Of a DNA stretch of 64,000 nt, positions 37,309 to 46,795 are shown piece after piece. A program made the translations under genes and the position numbers. Source of the stretch: Leptolyngbya sp. BL0902 (GTDB lineage: Bacteria > Cyanobacteriota > Cyanobacteriia > Phormidesmidales > Phormidesmidaceae); assembly GCF_016403105.1 (NCBI RefSeq), contig NZ_CP046155.1, positions 2,289,906 through 2,353,905 of the forward strand, given 5' to 3'. Within the stretch, counting starts at the first letter, position 1. Each line of letters starts with the position of its first letter. The notes under the pieces were generated by a model. That model was not told the DNA's origin and did no database searches. It was given only the letters and a program-made list of their open reading frames with translations.

Positions 37309-37983
37309 TCAAAGCGCCTGCGCTTCAAGCCGATCTAGAGAAATGCGGGCGGCTTCGGCCACCTGAAAGTGAATGTCTTTTTCTAGGTAGCGCAGGGCGG
37401 CTTCGGTTTTGGGGCTGGGCAAATGGCCCAGGGCTTCGGCGAGGCGCTGCCGCACCAGCCAATCGGGGGACTGGGCAAACTTGAGAATCTCGTCTACGGC
37501 GGCCACATCGCCAATTTCTCCCACCGCCGCAATCGCCGCCTGCTGCATCACTTCCTGATCGCTCTGGAGGGCCTGCATTAGCACATCGTGGGCGCGGGGA
37601 TCTTTGAGATTGCCCAGCGCCACCGCCGCACTAAAGCGTACCAGCCAGTCGGTATCTTCGTAAAAGGCCCGCACCAAGCTTTCAAAGGCGCGAGGATCCT
37701 CGAGGTACCCTAGCGCCCCAGCGGCGTCGGCCCGGATGCCGTAGTCTGGGTCGGAGGTGAGCAGGCGAATCAGAATGTCAAAGGCGTGTTCGTCGGGCTT
37801 GATCCCCAGGGCAAACACCGCCATCGAGCGAATTTGCATATTGTCGTCATCAATGACCTGCCGGATCAGCGGAGCTGCTTGGGCCGCTGGCACATCCCGT
37901 AACGACGCCAGGGCCAACATACGATCTTTGGAGTTAGGGCTCTGGAGGTTGGCCGCAATCTGATCTAAATCTACGGAGGCCAT
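37309..37983 (-). CDS. HEAT-repeat protein (PBS-lyase-like)
   Basis: A 224-residue all-helical protein of about six HEAT repeats of the phycobilisome-lyase type (for example YGIRADAAGALGYLEDPRAF and WLVRFSAAVALGNLKDPRAH). Relatives include CpcE/CpcF bilin lyases and NblB, a phycobilisome-degradation factor of similar size. Sequence alone cannot say which role applies, so no symbol is given. The ATG at 37983 matches the usual start MASVDLDQIAANL. Its stop is 43 bases from the GT4 start. Confidence 0.85.
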   Translation of the reverse strand: MASVDLDQIAANLQSPNSKDRMLALASLRDVPAAQAAPLIRQVIDDDNMQIRSMAVFALGIKPDEHAFDILIRLLTSDPDYGIRADAAGALGYLEDPRAFESLVRAFYEDTDWLVRFSAAVALGNLKDPRAHDVLMQALQSDQEVMQQAAIAAVGEIGDVAAVDEILKFAQSPDWLVRQRLAEALGHLPSPKTEAALRYLEKDIHFQVAEAARISLDRLEAQAL

Positions 37984-38050
37984 GGCAATCTCAGAAAAGT
38001 TACATCCCTTTACATTATAAACTAGCCCCTTCACCTGTCCCACCGCGCCG

Positions 38051-38506
38051 CTAGTTGACCCGGCAGCGATCCCCACAGCTCGCGGCGCGAACTTCCCGTT
38101 CTGCCAGCAGCGTTTCTAGGCTGGGGCGTCCAGTGAGGGTCAAACGCCACTGGGCCCACAGGCCGTAGGCCCAGTCCACCAGGGGGCCAAGGATGGGCCA
38201 TCCCGTGGGGGCATAGATCCAGCCCGCCCCCAGCACCCGATACACCTGGCGGAAGACTTCCACGTTTTTAATCACGGTGCCGTCGGCCCGCACCGCATGG
38301 ATGCGCCCCATCGCCGTTGCGTAGTCAATGCCGCCGTTGTCTGCCGCCGAATAGTCGTCCTCGGCAATGTTGGTGAATTTCACCAGCCCTCGGCCCTTGT
38401 CCTTGCGTTTCAGGGCTTCTACCTCCCACAGACAGAGGGGGCATTCGCCGTCGTAGAGCAGGTTAATTTTCCAGGTGGGGGCAGAGACAGAGGGGGGCAG
38501 AGTCAT
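38051..38506 (-). CDS. DCC-family (DUF393) thiol-disulfide oxidoreductase-like protein
   Basis: A 151-residue protein of the DUF393/DCC family, with the diagnostic YDGECPLCLWEV near residue 22 (D-x-x-C-x-x-C), a thioredoxin-like redox motif. The conserved IHAVRADGTVIKNVEVFRQV and the later GWIYAPTGWPILG also fit. Such proteins are assumed to act in thiol-disulfide exchange; targets are unknown. The ATG at 38506 is used rather than a TTG at 38521. The HEAT gene follows 67 bases downstream. Confidence 0.9.
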   Translation of the reverse strand: MTLPPSVSAPTWKINLLYDGECPLCLWEVEALKRKDKGRGLVKFTNIAEDDYSAADNGGIDYATAMGRIHAVRADGTVIKNVEVFRQVYRVLGAGWIYAPTGWPILGPLVDWAYGLWAQWRLTLTGRPSLETLLAEREVRAASCGDRCRVN

Positions 38507-38608
38507 GGCGTTCGCAACCAAGATAGCAATCTCTAATAGCTTAACGAAACATTACATTCTGGCTCTAGAAAACCTTTTTCCTAGCTCTGAGAGCAAAAAT
38601 TAGGCATC

Positions 38609-38636
38609 GCCGGAGCCTCACAGGGGCGTCTCCGGC
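38609..38636. other. Hairpin upstream of glgC
   Basis: GCCGGAG and CTCCGGC form a perfect 7-bp stem with a 14-base loop in the divergent spacer between the DCC-family gene and glgC, about 140 bases before the glgC start. It has no T-tract, and its role is unknown. Confidence 0.4.
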
Positions 38637-38773
38637 GGGGATAGGGCCTGGGATGTGAGCTAGGTCACAATCTGCCACAATCTTCTGCGATCCCCCTTGT
38701 CAAGGTGTACCTGCCGTCCCAAACTGTAGATGTGCAAACCAAGGAAATCTTCGGGGATCAACGAGGAAGCGTC

Positions 38774-40063
38774 GTGAAATCAGTATTGGCGATTATTTTG
38801 GGTGGGGGTGCCGGCACCCGGTTATATCCATTAACCAAGTTTCGGGCCAAGCCAGCGGTTCCTCTAGCCGGGAAGTATCGCCTCATTGACATCCCGGTGA
38901 GCAACTGCATCAACTCCGAAATTCATAAAATCTACGTTCTCACTCAGTTCAACTCTGCGTCGCTCAATCGCCACATTGGCCGTACCTATCAGTTTTCTAA
39001 CCTGACCGACGGCTTTGTGGAGGTACTGGCAGCCCAGCAAACCCCCGAAAGCCCCAGTTGGTTCCAGGGCACGGCGGATGCGGTACGGAAATACCTCTGG
39101 CTGCTGGATACCTGGAATGTGGATGATTTCCTGATTTTGTCTGGGGATCACCTCTACCGCATGGACTACAGCCTGTTTGTAGAGCGTCACCGGGCAACCA
39201 ACGCTGACATCACCCTCTCCGTGGTGCCCATGGGCTATAAACAAGCCTCAGAATTTGGCCTGATGAAAATTGACGGCACCGGGCGCGTGGTGGACTTTAG
39301 CGAAAAACCCAAGGGCGAAGCGCTCGACCGCATGAAGGTAGATACCACGGTGCTGGGCCTCACCCCAGATCAAGCCCAGGAGCAGCCCTTCATCGCCTCC
39401 ATGGGGATCTACGTTTTCAAAAAGCAAGTCCTGATTGACCTGCTGCGGAAGGGCGTTGACCACACGGACTTTGGCAAAGAAATCATTCCCGCCTCCGCCC
39501 GCGATCACAACGTTCAAGCCTACCTATTCGATGGCTACTGGGAAGACATCGGAACGATTGAAGCGTTCTACGACGCCAACCTAGCGCTGACGATGCAGCC
39601 CCAGCCGCCCTTCAGCTTCTACCACGAAGACGCCCCCATCTATACCCGCTCGCGCTACCTGCCCCCCAACAAGCTGCTCGACTGCCACATCACCGAGTCC
39701 AGCATCACCGAGGGCTGTATCCTCAAAAATTGCCGCATTCACCACTCCGTGATTGGTCTGCGTCAGCGCATCAACGCAAACTGCACCATCGAAGACTCGC
39801 TGCTGATGGGGGCCGACTACTACGAACCCCTCTCCGAGAGCAGCCAACACCTAACACGGGGCAAGGTGCCCATCGGGGTGGGCGAAGGGTCAGTCATTCG
39901 CCGCGCCATTATCGACAAAAACGCCCGCATTGGCCGCAATGTGCAGATCGTCAACAAAGAAAACGTCCAAGAAGCGGAACGGGAAGACCTCGGCTTCTAT
40001 ATCCGAAGCGGCATTGTGGTAGTGCTGAAAAATGCCACCATCCCCGACGGCATGATTATCTAG
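38774..40063 (+). CDS. glgC: Glucose-1-phosphate adenylyltransferase (ADP-glucose pyrophosphorylase)
   Basis: GlgC makes ADP-glucose from glucose 1-phosphate and ATP, the committed step of glycogen synthesis, controlled in cyanobacteria by 3-phosphoglycerate and phosphate. The 429-residue protein has the nucleotidyltransferase start [37 protein letters not shown], the glucose-1-phosphate region ([10 protein letters not shown]) and the C-terminal left-handed beta-helix with [19 protein letters not shown] start at 38774 is preferred because GAGGA precedes it and the length fits the family; the frame is open back to 38705. A P-loop kinase gene follows 10 bases later. Confidence 0.96.
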   Translation: MKSVLAIILGGGAGTRLYPLTKFRAKPAVPLAGKYRLIDIPVSNCINSEIHKIYVLTQFNSASLNRHIGRTYQFSNLTDGFVEVLAAQQTPESPSWFQGTADAVRKYLWLLDTWNVDDFLILSGDHLYRMDYSLFVERHRATNADITLSVVPMGYKQASEFGLMKIDGTGRVVDFSEKPKGEALDRMKVDTTVLGLTPDQAQEQPFIASMGIYVFKKQVLIDLLRKGVDHTDFGKEIIPASARDHNVQAYLFDGYWEDIGTIEAFYDANLALTMQPQPPFSFYHEDAPIYTRSRYLPPNKLLDCHITESSITEGCILKNCRIHHSVIGLRQRINANCTIEDSLLMGADYYEPLSESSQHLTRGKVPIGVGEGSVIRRAIIDKNARIGRNVQIVNKENVQEAEREDLGFYIRSGIVVVLKNATIPDGMII

Positions 40064-40073
40064 CGAACTCCTG

Positions 40074-40616
40074 GTGCCCCCCGCAACGGACGATATCCTC
40101 GCCCATGTAGCGGAGGGATCAGCACCGCTGCTGGTGCTGGTGGGCCTGCCGGGAAGCGGAAAATCTACCTGGTCGGCCCAGTTTTTGTCGGTCCGTCCAG
40201 GGTTTCGCGTGGTATCTACCGATGATTGCCGTCAGCGGCTCTATGGTGATGCTGCCCTTCAAGGCGATTGGCGGCGGGTTTGGGCCTGCGTTCAAACCGA
40301 GTGGCAGCAGGGGCTTGAGGCCATCACCCAGGGGCACCTAGCGGGGATCCTCTACGATGCCACCAATGCCCGCCGTCGCCACCGTCGCTCTGCCTTGGTG
40401 GCCGCTCGGCAAATGGGATTTAACCCCCTTGTGCTGGTGTGGATCGACGTGCCGCTGTCGGTGGCCCTGGCCCGTAATCGTCAGCGGTCTCGCCAGGTGC
40501 CCGATGACGTGATCGCCGCCATGCACCGCTCTCTCCAGGGGGCTCCCCCTGCCCTAGCCGACGGGGCCGATCAGGTCATCCATATCCCCATCCCGTCGCT
40601 GGAGGGACAAGCCTAG
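40074..40616 (+). CDS. P-loop kinase, polynucleotide-kinase-like
   Basis: A 180-residue P-loop protein. Walker A is GLPGSGKST (about residues 24-32), followed by VVSTDDCRQRLYGD and the AtN-type segment LYDATNARRRHRRSALV, as in the T4 polynucleotide 5'-kinase/zeta-like family. A lid region (ARNRQRSRQVPDDVI) and a C-terminal strand follow. The phosphate acceptor is not predictable: RNA/DNA ends or a small metabolite are possible. It starts with GTG 10 bases after glgC and ends 36 bases before a GT39 gene, which suggests one operon. Confidence 0.8.
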   Translation: MPPATDDILAHVAEGSAPLLVLVGLPGSGKSTWSAQFLSVRPGFRVVSTDDCRQRLYGDAALQGDWRRVWACVQTEWQQGLEAITQGHLAGILYDATNARRRHRRSALVAARQMGFNPLVLVWIDVPLSVALARNRQRSRQVPDDVIAAMHRSLQGAPPALADGADQVIHIPIPSLEGQA

Positions 40617-40652
40617 GCGCTACTCTAGGGGGTGATCCGCTCAACCACGGCC

Positions 40653-42374
40653 ATGGCTTCCTTAGACCCCAAATCATCCCAACTTTCCCAGTTTCAGGCG
40701 GGTATGGAGGACTGGTTTCGATCTCCAGTGTGGCGCTGGGGACGCTGGTGGCTGCTGGCGTTTTTGGTGGTACGGATTGGGTTCTGGGGTGCGGCGTTTC
40801 CCAACCCCGACGAAGCCTACTACTGGCTGTGGGGGCAGCGACCTAGCTTTTCCTACTACGATCACCCGCCCTTCCATGCTTGGATTCAGGGACTTTCGGC
40901 CACCCTGTTGGGGCGTTCGACCTGGGCGCTACGGTTGCCGAACCTGGTGAGCAACGGGATTTTGGCCGTCACCTTTTACCGCATTGGCCGCTACCTCTAT
41001 GGCGACGATGGCGGAGATCGGCTCTGGCTGATGATCCTGCTGCTGGCCGCATCCCCGCTATTTTTTCTGTTTTTGTCGATGGCGTGGCACGACCACTGGC
41101 TTGTCACCTTGGCCGTGCTCAGCAGCTTTGATTTTGTCCGGTTTGTGGATAGCTACCAGGCCGATGGTCGAGGCCAGTCTCGCCATCTGTACCGAGCGGC
41201 CCTGTTTTTGGGATTGGCCGGACTCAGCAAATACAACGCCCTGTTTGTGGGCCTGGGCTTTCTGGCGACGCTGTTGACCCAGCGATCCCTGCGGCGGCTG
41301 TTGCTCGATGCTCGGCTGTACATCGCCTTGGGCATCACCCTCCTCACCCTGTCCCCGATTTTGATTTGGAACTGGCAGCAGGGGTTTGCCTCCTTTCAGT
41401 TCTATGGGGATCGCACCAGCGGCGGTGATGGCCTCACGCTGAACCTCCTACAACCCCTCGTCTTTCTGCTGCTGTGCGGCCTCATCCTCGGCCCCATTCA
41501 CACCTGGGGCCTGTGGCGATTGGGGCGACGGTGGCCACGGGTGAGCCAAAATTTTGTGCGGCCTTCCCTCTATCCGGTGGTGGCGGGGTGGATGTTTGTC
41601 CTTTCAACGGGCACCTTTGTCGCCCTTTCCCTGGTTTCGGTGGCGCTGTATTACTGGAATATCCTGGCCTACCCGCTGCTGCTTCCCCTCTTGGCGGATC
41701 GGTTTTACCGTCAGGATTTACAGCCCGGTCAGAATCAGGATGAACCCAGTCACGGAGAAATCAGCTACGGGAAAACAAGGTTTCAACAAAGGGGACAAGA
41801 TTCGCCACCACCGATGCGACATCCTCGCCAAATGGCCGTAGCGCAGGGATTAGGGCTGTTTGCCGTCACGGTGCTGACGTTTCATTACACCGTCATTCCC
41901 ATTACCGCCCTGTTTGGGCCAGCCGATAACGACAGTGCCGCCCTGTTTGGCTGGGATCAGATTGCCGCTGCCGTTACCGTCCAGGCCGAAACCCTTGAAA
42001 ACCCGCTGTTGTTAACGACAGATTATCGCTCCGCTGGGGCTTTGGCCTACCAGTTGGATAACCCTGATGTTCTCGCCATTTCGGGCCGCATTGACCAAAC
42101 CGACTTTTGGTACGACGTGGAAGCCCTCGACGGTCGGGATGCCGTTTTGCTGGGGGAAGACTGGCACCCCATTTGTCCCGCCCACCTGGCCATGTTTGAA
42201 CGCACCGATCTGCCCCAAATCGTTACCATTCAGCGCTTGGGTCGCCCGATTCAGACCTATCACCTCGTCACAGGCTACGGCTTTCGGGCCAGGGAAATCG
42301 GCTCTCCCCTCGATCCCGCCTATCCCCTCGCCTTTACCACTGATGGCGAACGCTGCGAGCCGGACGTGCCCTGA
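40653..42374 (+). CDS. Glycosyltransferase family 39 (ArnT/PMT-like) membrane protein
   Basis: A 573-residue polytopic membrane protein of the GT39 superfamily. The first outer loop has the diagnostic NPDEAYYWLWGQRPSFSYYD followed by HPPFHAWIQGL, the acidic/His pattern of lipid-linked sugar transferases. About ten transmembrane helices follow, and a ~110-residue extracytoplasmic domain closes the protein. The start used is ATG 40653; a GTG at 40632 is in frame. It is only distantly similar to the GT39 at 22769-24490 (opposite strand), although both happen to be 573 residues long. Its acceptor is unknown. Confidence 0.88.
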   Translation: MASLDPKSSQLSQFQAGMEDWFRSPVWRWGRWWLLAFLVVRIGFWGAAFPNPDEAYYWLWGQRPSFSYYDHPPFHAWIQGLSATLLGRSTWALRLPNLVSNGILAVTFYRIGRYLYGDDGGDRLWLMILLLAASPLFFLFLSMAWHDHWLVTLAVLSSFDFVRFVDSYQADGRGQSRHLYRAALFLGLAGLSKYNALFVGLGFLATLLTQRSLRRLLLDARLYIALGITLLTLSPILIWNWQQGFASFQFYGDRTSGGDGLTLNLLQPLVFLLLCGLILGPIHTWGLWRLGRRWPRVSQNFVRPSLYPVVAGWMFVLSTGTFVALSLVSVALYYWNILAYPLLLPLLADRFYRQDLQPGQNQDEPSHGEISYGKTRFQQRGQDSPPPMRHPRQMAVAQGLGLFAVTVLTFHYTVIPITALFGPADNDSAALFGWDQIAAAVTVQAETLENPLLLTTDYRSAGALAYQLDNPDVLAISGRIDQTDFWYDVEALDGRDAVLLGEDWHPICPAHLAMFERTDLPQIVTIQRLGRPIQTYHLVTGYGFRAREIGSPLDPAYPLAFTTDGERCEPDVP

Positions 42375-42471
42375 AGTCGGCCAAGGGTGGCAGATCGCGA
42401 TTCGGTTCACCACAGTACAGCCGACAATGCGACAATGGGGCAGACTGAATTCAGCGTTTGAGAGATTTTCT

Positions 42472-43212
42472 ATGCGTTCTGACCTACAACAGGCTTTGGC
42501 CAACCAAACCGCCCTCAAAATCATCAGCGGCCTCACCAACTTCAACGCCGCCCATGTGGTGGATATTGTGAAAGCGGCTGACCAAGGCGGGGCCACCTTC
42601 GTAGATATCGCAGCCGATGCGGAACTGGTGCGCTTGGCCAAAGCCGCCACCACCCTCCCCATCTGCGTCTCTGCGGTGGAACCCGAAGCGTTCCTGGCTG
42701 CTGTGGCCGCTGGGGCAGACCTGATCGAAATCGGTAACTTCGATGCCTTCTACGCCCAAGGTCGCCGTTTCGAGGCTCCCGAAGTGCTCGACCTCACCCG
42801 CCGCACCCGTGCCCTGCTGCCGGAAATCACCCTCTCCGTCACCGTGCCCCACATTCTGGCGCTGGATGAGCAAGTGGCCCTAGCCGAAGCCCTGGTCGCC
42901 GCTGGTGCAGACATCATCCAAACCGAAGGCGGCACCAGCAGCCAGCCCACCCACCCCGGCACCCTGGGCCTAATCGAAAAAGCAGCTCCCACTCTGGCCG
43001 CGGCCTACGAAATCTCCCGTGCCGTGTCCGTGCCCGTCCTCTGCGCCTCTGGCCTGTCCGATGTGACCGCACCGATGGCCATTGCCGCCGGGGCCGCTGG
43101 CGTGGGCGTGGGTTCCGCCGTTAACAAGATGGATAACCCCCTTGCCATGATCGCCGTGGTTCGCAAGCTGGCCGAAAGCCTGCAAGTCGCTCGGATCGCC
43201 GCCCGCGCCTAG
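42472..43212 (+). CDS. ycf23: Ycf23 / DUF561 TIM-barrel protein
   Basis: A 246-residue protein of the Ycf23 family, found in cyanobacteria and in red-lineage plastid genomes. It has a TIM-barrel pattern of alternating strands: ALKIISGLTNFNA, GGATFVDIAADAELV, AAGADLIEIGNFDAFY, AAGADIIQTEGGTSS, and a phosphate-binding end AIAAGAAGVGVGSAVNKM. No enzyme activity is established to my knowledge. The frame stays open upstream into the GT39 gene, but the family begins at the ATG at 42472, preceded by GAGAG. Confidence 0.93.
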   Translation: MRSDLQQALANQTALKIISGLTNFNAAHVVDIVKAADQGGATFVDIAADAELVRLAKAATTLPICVSAVEPEAFLAAVAAGADLIEIGNFDAFYAQGRRFEAPEVLDLTRRTRALLPEITLSVTVPHILALDEQVALAEALVAAGADIIQTEGGTSSQPTHPGTLGLIEKAAPTLAAAYEISRAVSVPVLCASGLSDVTAPMAIAAGAAGVGVGSAVNKMDNPLAMIAVVRKLAESLQVARIAARA

Positions 43213-43247
43213 GATCTCTAAGGTTCTAGGGATCTAGAATGGCTACG

Positions 43248-43274
43248 CTCCCAGGGCCATGACAACCCTGGGAG
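43248..43274 (+). terminator. Hairpin after ycf23
   Basis: CTCCCAGGG and CCCTGGGAG form a perfect 9-bp stem with a 9-base loop, 36 bases after the ycf23 stop. No T-tract follows. Confidence 0.5.
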
Positions 43275-43389
43275 TCCATGCTCCTGGTGTCAGCCTGAAT
43301 CGCAGAGGATGGCGTAGACGATAGTGCTGCTATCGCTTTAAAACCCTGCATAGACAACGTACAAGCGCCTGTTTGGACGCCAGCACTGT

Positions 43390-43420
43390 GGCACAATGAA
43401 CAATAGATTTTTGTTGTGCC
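43390..43420 (+). promoter_or_regulatory. Inverted repeat just upstream of chlI
   Basis: GGCACAA and TTGTGCC form a perfect 7-bp inverted repeat with a 17-base spacer, ending 20 bases before the chlI GTG. It could be an operator for a dimeric regulator or a 5'-leader hairpin. Confidence 0.4.
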
Positions 43421-43440
43421 GTAATCTTTAAGAAACGCCA

Positions 43441-44544
43441 GTGAGTTCTACTGCTGCCCCATCCTATTCCTCCCCTGCGCCTCGGCGGGCGGTTTTTCCC
43501 TTCACCGCCGTGATTGGCCAAGACGACATGAAGCTGGCCCTGCTGCTCAACGTCATTGACCCCAAAATTGGCGGCGTCATGATCATGGGCGACCGAGGCA
43601 CCGGAAAATCCACCACCATTCGCGCCCTGGCCGACCTGCTGCCCGAAATTGACGTGGTAGCCGACGATCCCTTCAGTCGGTCGCCCAAGGATCCTGATGT
43701 AATTGCTGAGCGGGGCACCACGGAACTGCCCATCGCCGCCAAAAAAGTGCCCATGATCGACCTGCCCCTAGGGGCCACCGAAGACCGGGTCTGCGGCACC
43801 ATCGACATCGAAAAAGCCCTCTCCGAAGGGGTCAAAGCCTTTGAACCGGGCCTGCTCGCCAAGGCCAACCGGGGCATCCTCTACGTGGATGAAGTCAACC
43901 TGCTGGACGATCACCTCGTAGACGTGCTGCTGGACTCCGCCGCCTCCGGCTGGAACACCGTGGAACGGGAAGGCATCTCCATCCGCCACCCGGCCCAGTT
44001 TGTGCTGGTGGGTTCTGGCAACCCCGAAGAAGGGGAACTGCGGCCCCAACTGCTCGACCGCTTTGGGATGCACGCCGAAATTCGCACCGTGCGTAACCCC
44101 GAACTGCGGGTAGAAATTGTGGAGCAGCGTTCCGCCTTTGACCAAGATCCCGCTGGCTATCTAGCCCAGCATGAGGCCAAGCAAAACGAACTTCAGGCCC
44201 GCTTGGTGGAGGCCCAAAAGCGCCTGCCCTCCGTTACCCTGGAGTACGAAGATCGGGTACGCATTTCCGAAGTCTGCGCCGAGCTGGATGTGGACGGTCT
44301 GCGGGGCGACATTGTCACCAACCGCGCCGCCAAGGCCATCGCCGCCTACGAAGGCCGCACCGAAGTCACCCTCAACGATATTCGGCGGGTGATTGTGCTA
44401 TGCCTGCGCCACCGTCTGCGGAAGGATCCCCTCGAAAGCATCGACTCTGGCTTTAAGGTGGAGAAGGTGTTCTGCAAGGTGTTTGGCCTCGCCGACCCCG
44501 ATGAAGCCATGGCCAACGGTCGCCAACCCGTTGGGGTGAAGTAA
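43441..44544 (+). CDS. chlI: Magnesium chelatase ATPase subunit I
   Basis: ChlI is the AAA+ motor that, with ChlD and ChlH, inserts Mg2+ into protoporphyrin IX, the first committed step of chlorophyll synthesis. The 367-residue protein contains Walker A ([10 protein letters not shown]), the integrase-I-domain binding region ([20 protein letters not shown]), Walker B ([17 protein letters not shown]), and sensor/arginine regions ([20 protein letters not shown]). It starts with GTG at 43441. hemA, which commits to tetrapyrrole synthesis, lies nearby on the opposite strand. Confidence 0.97.
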   Translation: MSSTAAPSYSSPAPRRAVFPFTAVIGQDDMKLALLLNVIDPKIGGVMIMGDRGTGKSTTIRALADLLPEIDVVADDPFSRSPKDPDVIAERGTTELPIAAKKVPMIDLPLGATEDRVCGTIDIEKALSEGVKAFEPGLLAKANRGILYVDEVNLLDDHLVDVLLDSAASGWNTVEREGISIRHPAQFVLVGSGNPEEGELRPQLLDRFGMHAEIRTVRNPELRVEIVEQRSAFDQDPAGYLAQHEAKQNELQARLVEAQKRLPSVTLEYEDRVRISEVCAELDVDGLRGDIVTNRAAKAIAAYEGRTEVTLNDIRRVIVLCLRHRLRKDPLESIDSGFKVEKVFCKVFGLADPDEAMANGRQPVGVK

Positions 44545-44599
44545 TTTCGGTGTCTGTGAGTGATCTACACCGCGATCTACCTCGCGTGATCGGTCTACC

Positions 44600-45085
44600 G
44601 TGACCCGCATTTTGGGCATCGATCCTGGCTTGGCCACCCTGGGCTTTGGGGTTATCGACACTCCCTCCCAGGGGGCCGAGTCAGCGGTGACGGTGATTGA
44701 TTTCGGCGTGATTTCCACTCCGGCTAAAACCCCGGTGGGCGAACGCCTTTGCACCATTTACGACGATCTCCATAGCCTGATCGACCAGTTTCAGCCCGAT
44801 CAGGTGGTCATCGAGAAATTCTTCTTCTACCGCATGGGCAACACGATTTTGGTGGCCCAGGCGCGGGGTGTGGTGATGCTCGTCCTCGCCCAATACCAGT
44901 TGACGCCGACCGAGTTTACCCCCGCCCAGGTCAAGCAAGCCCTGACCGGATACGGCAACGCCGACAAGGCCGAAGTCCAAGAGGCCGTAGCCCGTGAACT
45001 CAACCTCGATAAAATTCCTCGCCCCGACGATGCTGCCGATGCCCTCGCCCTCGCCCTCGCAGGATGGTTTCAACAGGTGGGCTAG
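44600..45085 (+). CDS. ruvC: Crossover junction endodeoxyribonuclease RuvC
   Basis: RuvC resolves Holliday junctions made during recombination, acting with RuvAB. The 161-residue protein has the N-terminal catalytic Asp in [18 protein letters not shown], the [20 protein letters not shown] block with a catalytic Glu, and the C-terminal acidic pair in [16 protein letters not shown]. It starts with GTG 55 bases after chlI. A strong hairpin separates it from the convergent hemA. Confidence 0.96.
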   Translation: MTRILGIDPGLATLGFGVIDTPSQGAESAVTVIDFGVISTPAKTPVGERLCTIYDDLHSLIDQFQPDQVVIEKFFFYRMGNTILVAQARGVVMLVLAQYQLTPTEFTPAQVKQALTGYGNADKAEVQEAVARELNLDKIPRPDDAADALALALAGWFQQVG

Positions 45086-45121
45086 CCTGGTCAGGGCTCT
45101 GCTGCCCGTTAGCCGCCTTGC

Positions 45122-45160
45122 CCCAGTCGGGCCTACTTCTGTAGCGTAGGCCCAACTGGG
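45122..45160. terminator. Bidirectional hairpin between ruvC and hemA
   Basis: Arms CCCAGT-C-GGGCCTAC and GTAGGCCC-A-ACTGGG form a 14-bp stem with one mismatch and a 9-base loop, placed midway between the convergent stop codons. Confidence 0.65.
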
Positions 45161-45177
45161 CGCTGAATCCGGGGTGA

Positions 45178-46470
45178 CTAGCTGTACTTTTGGCTAGAGG
45201 CAGGCTCAAGGTCAAACAGCACATGGAGGGTCTGCATGGCCCGTTTGCGGGCTTCGATGTCCCGCTGGGCGCGGAGCTGCACCATGGGGTCGTGGAGGAT
45301 TTTGTTGACGATGCCACGGGTGAGGGCTTCAATGACCTCTTGGTGCTTTTCGGCAAACTCGCTGCCCAGACGGGAGAGGGCTTTTTCCAGTTCCTGTTCG
45401 CGGATAGACTCGACCTTGTTGCGAAGGCTGCTGATGGTGCCCACAGTGTCGAGGGAACGCCACCAGTCCATGAAACCTTCTACCTCTTCATCCAAGAGCA
45501 CCTGGGCTTCCATGGCCATGCGGCGGCGGCTGGCTTGGTTTTGGGCGACCACGGCCTTCAGGTCGTCCACATTGAAGGCGTGGACGTTGGGCAGCTCGTT
45601 GACGTTGGCGTGGACGTTCAGGGGCACGGAAATATCAAACACCATCAGGGTACGGTTGCCGTCCAGAATCGGCTCCAGGTTTTCCCGGTGCAGAATGGGC
45701 TCGGTGGCGGAGGTGCAGGTGAACACCACGTCTGAGTTCTGCACGGTCTCCAGCATGGCGTCGAGGGTGCCCGTTTGGATGTTGGCCTCTGGGAACTGCT
45801 TGGCCAGTTCATCCGCCCGATTGATGGTGCGGTTGAGGATGGTGATGGGGCAAGATTCCTTGGCGTTGAGGTGCTGCACCAGCAGACGGGCCATTTTCCC
45901 GGCACCGAGGATGCTGATCTTGCAGGTGTCTAGGTTGGGTACCTTCAGTTTGGCCAGTTCCACCGCCGCTGAGCTGATGGACACGGCCCCGGTGCCGATG
46001 CTGGTTTCGCTGCGGACGCGCTTTCCGGCGGTGAGGGATTGCTTCAGCAGGCGATCCAGCACCCGGCCTAGGCTCTTGTGCTGCTGGGCCAGTTGGTGAG
46101 CGTGCTTTACTTGGGCAAGGATTTGGCCTTCGCCAAGGACGAGGCTATCTAGCCCCGCCGCCACCCGCATCAGATGATTCACGGCGTCTTGGTGCAGCAG
46201 GATGAACAAATGCTGGCGCAGTTCCGGCAGGGGCAGGCCGCTGTGCTCTGAGAGGAACTGAGTTACTTCCCGGATGCCCTGCTCAGTCTCCTCGGTGACG
46301 ATGTGAATTTCGAGACGGTTGCAGGTGCTGAGGATAGAAACTTCGTCAATGTGAGGACAGTGGGTGAGATGGGCAATCGCGTCTCCCGTCTGAGCCGTGG
46401 GAATGCTGAGTTTTTCACGAATTTGAACGGGGGCGGTTTTATGGCTCAGACCAATTACGGCGATATTCAT
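45178..46470 (-). CDS. hemA: Glutamyl-tRNA reductase
   Basis: GluTR reduces glutamyl-tRNA to glutamate-1-semialdehyde with NADPH, the rate-controlling step of 5-aminolevulinate and hence of chlorophyll, haem and bilin synthesis. The 430-residue protein shows [16 protein letters not shown], the catalytic Cys in [11 protein letters not shown], the GETSIG-like [19 protein letters not shown], the Rossmann motif [11 protein letters not shown], and a C-terminal dimerisation helix. A strong ribosome-binding site (GGAGGA) sits 4 bases before the ATG. The leader contains a GC-rich hairpin. Confidence 0.97.
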   Translation of the reverse strand: MNIAVIGLSHKTAPVQIREKLSIPTAQTGDAIAHLTHCPHIDEVSILSTCNRLEIHIVTEETEQGIREVTQFLSEHSGLPLPELRQHLFILLHQDAVNHLMRVAAGLDSLVLGEGQILAQVKHAHQLAQQHKSLGRVLDRLLKQSLTAGKRVRSETSIGTGAVSISSAAVELAKLKVPNLDTCKISILGAGKMARLLVQHLNAKESCPITILNRTINRADELAKQFPEANIQTGTLDAMLETVQNSDVVFTCTSATEPILHRENLEPILDGNRTLMVFDISVPLNVHANVNELPNVHAFNVDDLKAVVAQNQASRRRMAMEAQVLLDEEVEGFMDWWRSLDTVGTISSLRNKVESIREQELEKALSRLGSEFAEKHQEVIEALTRGIVNKILHDPMVQLRAQRDIEARKRAMQTLHVLFDLEPASSQKYS

Positions 46471-46524
46471 TCTTCCTCCACGCGTTTAGTAATTCACCTA
46501 ATTTATCGTGGCCGCTGGTGGTAG

Positions 46525-46559
46525 CCGCCGCTCCTACCATCCTTGCCAGAAGGCGGCGG
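46525..46559 (-). promoter_or_regulatory. GC-rich hairpin in the hemA leader
   Basis: On the minus strand CCGCCGC and GCGGCGG pair across a 21-base loop, about 55-90 bases upstream of the hemA start. It could affect hemA mRNA stability or translation. The whole hemA-glpX spacer (46471-46795) holds only this and the two hairpins after glpX. Confidence 0.3.
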
Positions 46560-46678
46560 GGGATGGAGCATGGGCCAAATAACCGGGCGCACAAAAGCCA
46601 ATATGTTTGAACTTAGAGACAAATCGGCGCTGACTCAAGGAAACTCAACAAAAGTCCATCAAAAAATGTAAAGACCCG

Positions 46679-46708
46679 AAAAAAAGAGATGCGGATAGCC
46701 ACATCTCT
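46679..46708 (-). terminator. Intrinsic terminator after glpX
   Basis: Read on the minus strand, AGAGATG and CATCTCT pair with a 10-base loop and are followed by a run of T (7 A on the plus strand, 46679-46685). Confidence 0.75.
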
Positions 46709-46710
46709 AA

Positions 46711-46749
46711 GGGAAAAGGGCAAGGTCGTCTCCAACCTTACCTTTTCCC
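46711..46749 (-). terminator. Long hairpin directly after glpX
   Basis: GGGAAAAGG-GCAAGGT and ACCTT-A-CCTTTTCCC pair into a long stem with small bulges, 47 bases after the glpX stop and just before the T-run terminator. The two may act as a tandem 3' structure. Confidence 0.5.
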
Positions 46750-46795
46750 AGTGATTCATCCTTAATGGGGGATGGGTTATCGGCAGAGCCGCGCC

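Noticed and set aside
42067..42471. N-terminal extension of ycf23 into the GT39 gene
   Set aside because: The extension is the shifted reading of the GT39 3' end; the Ycf23 family begins at the ATG at 42472.
45041..45061. CCTCGC hexamer repeat in ruvC
   Set aside because: It encodes the normal Ala-Leu-rich C-terminal helix of RuvC and stays in frame.
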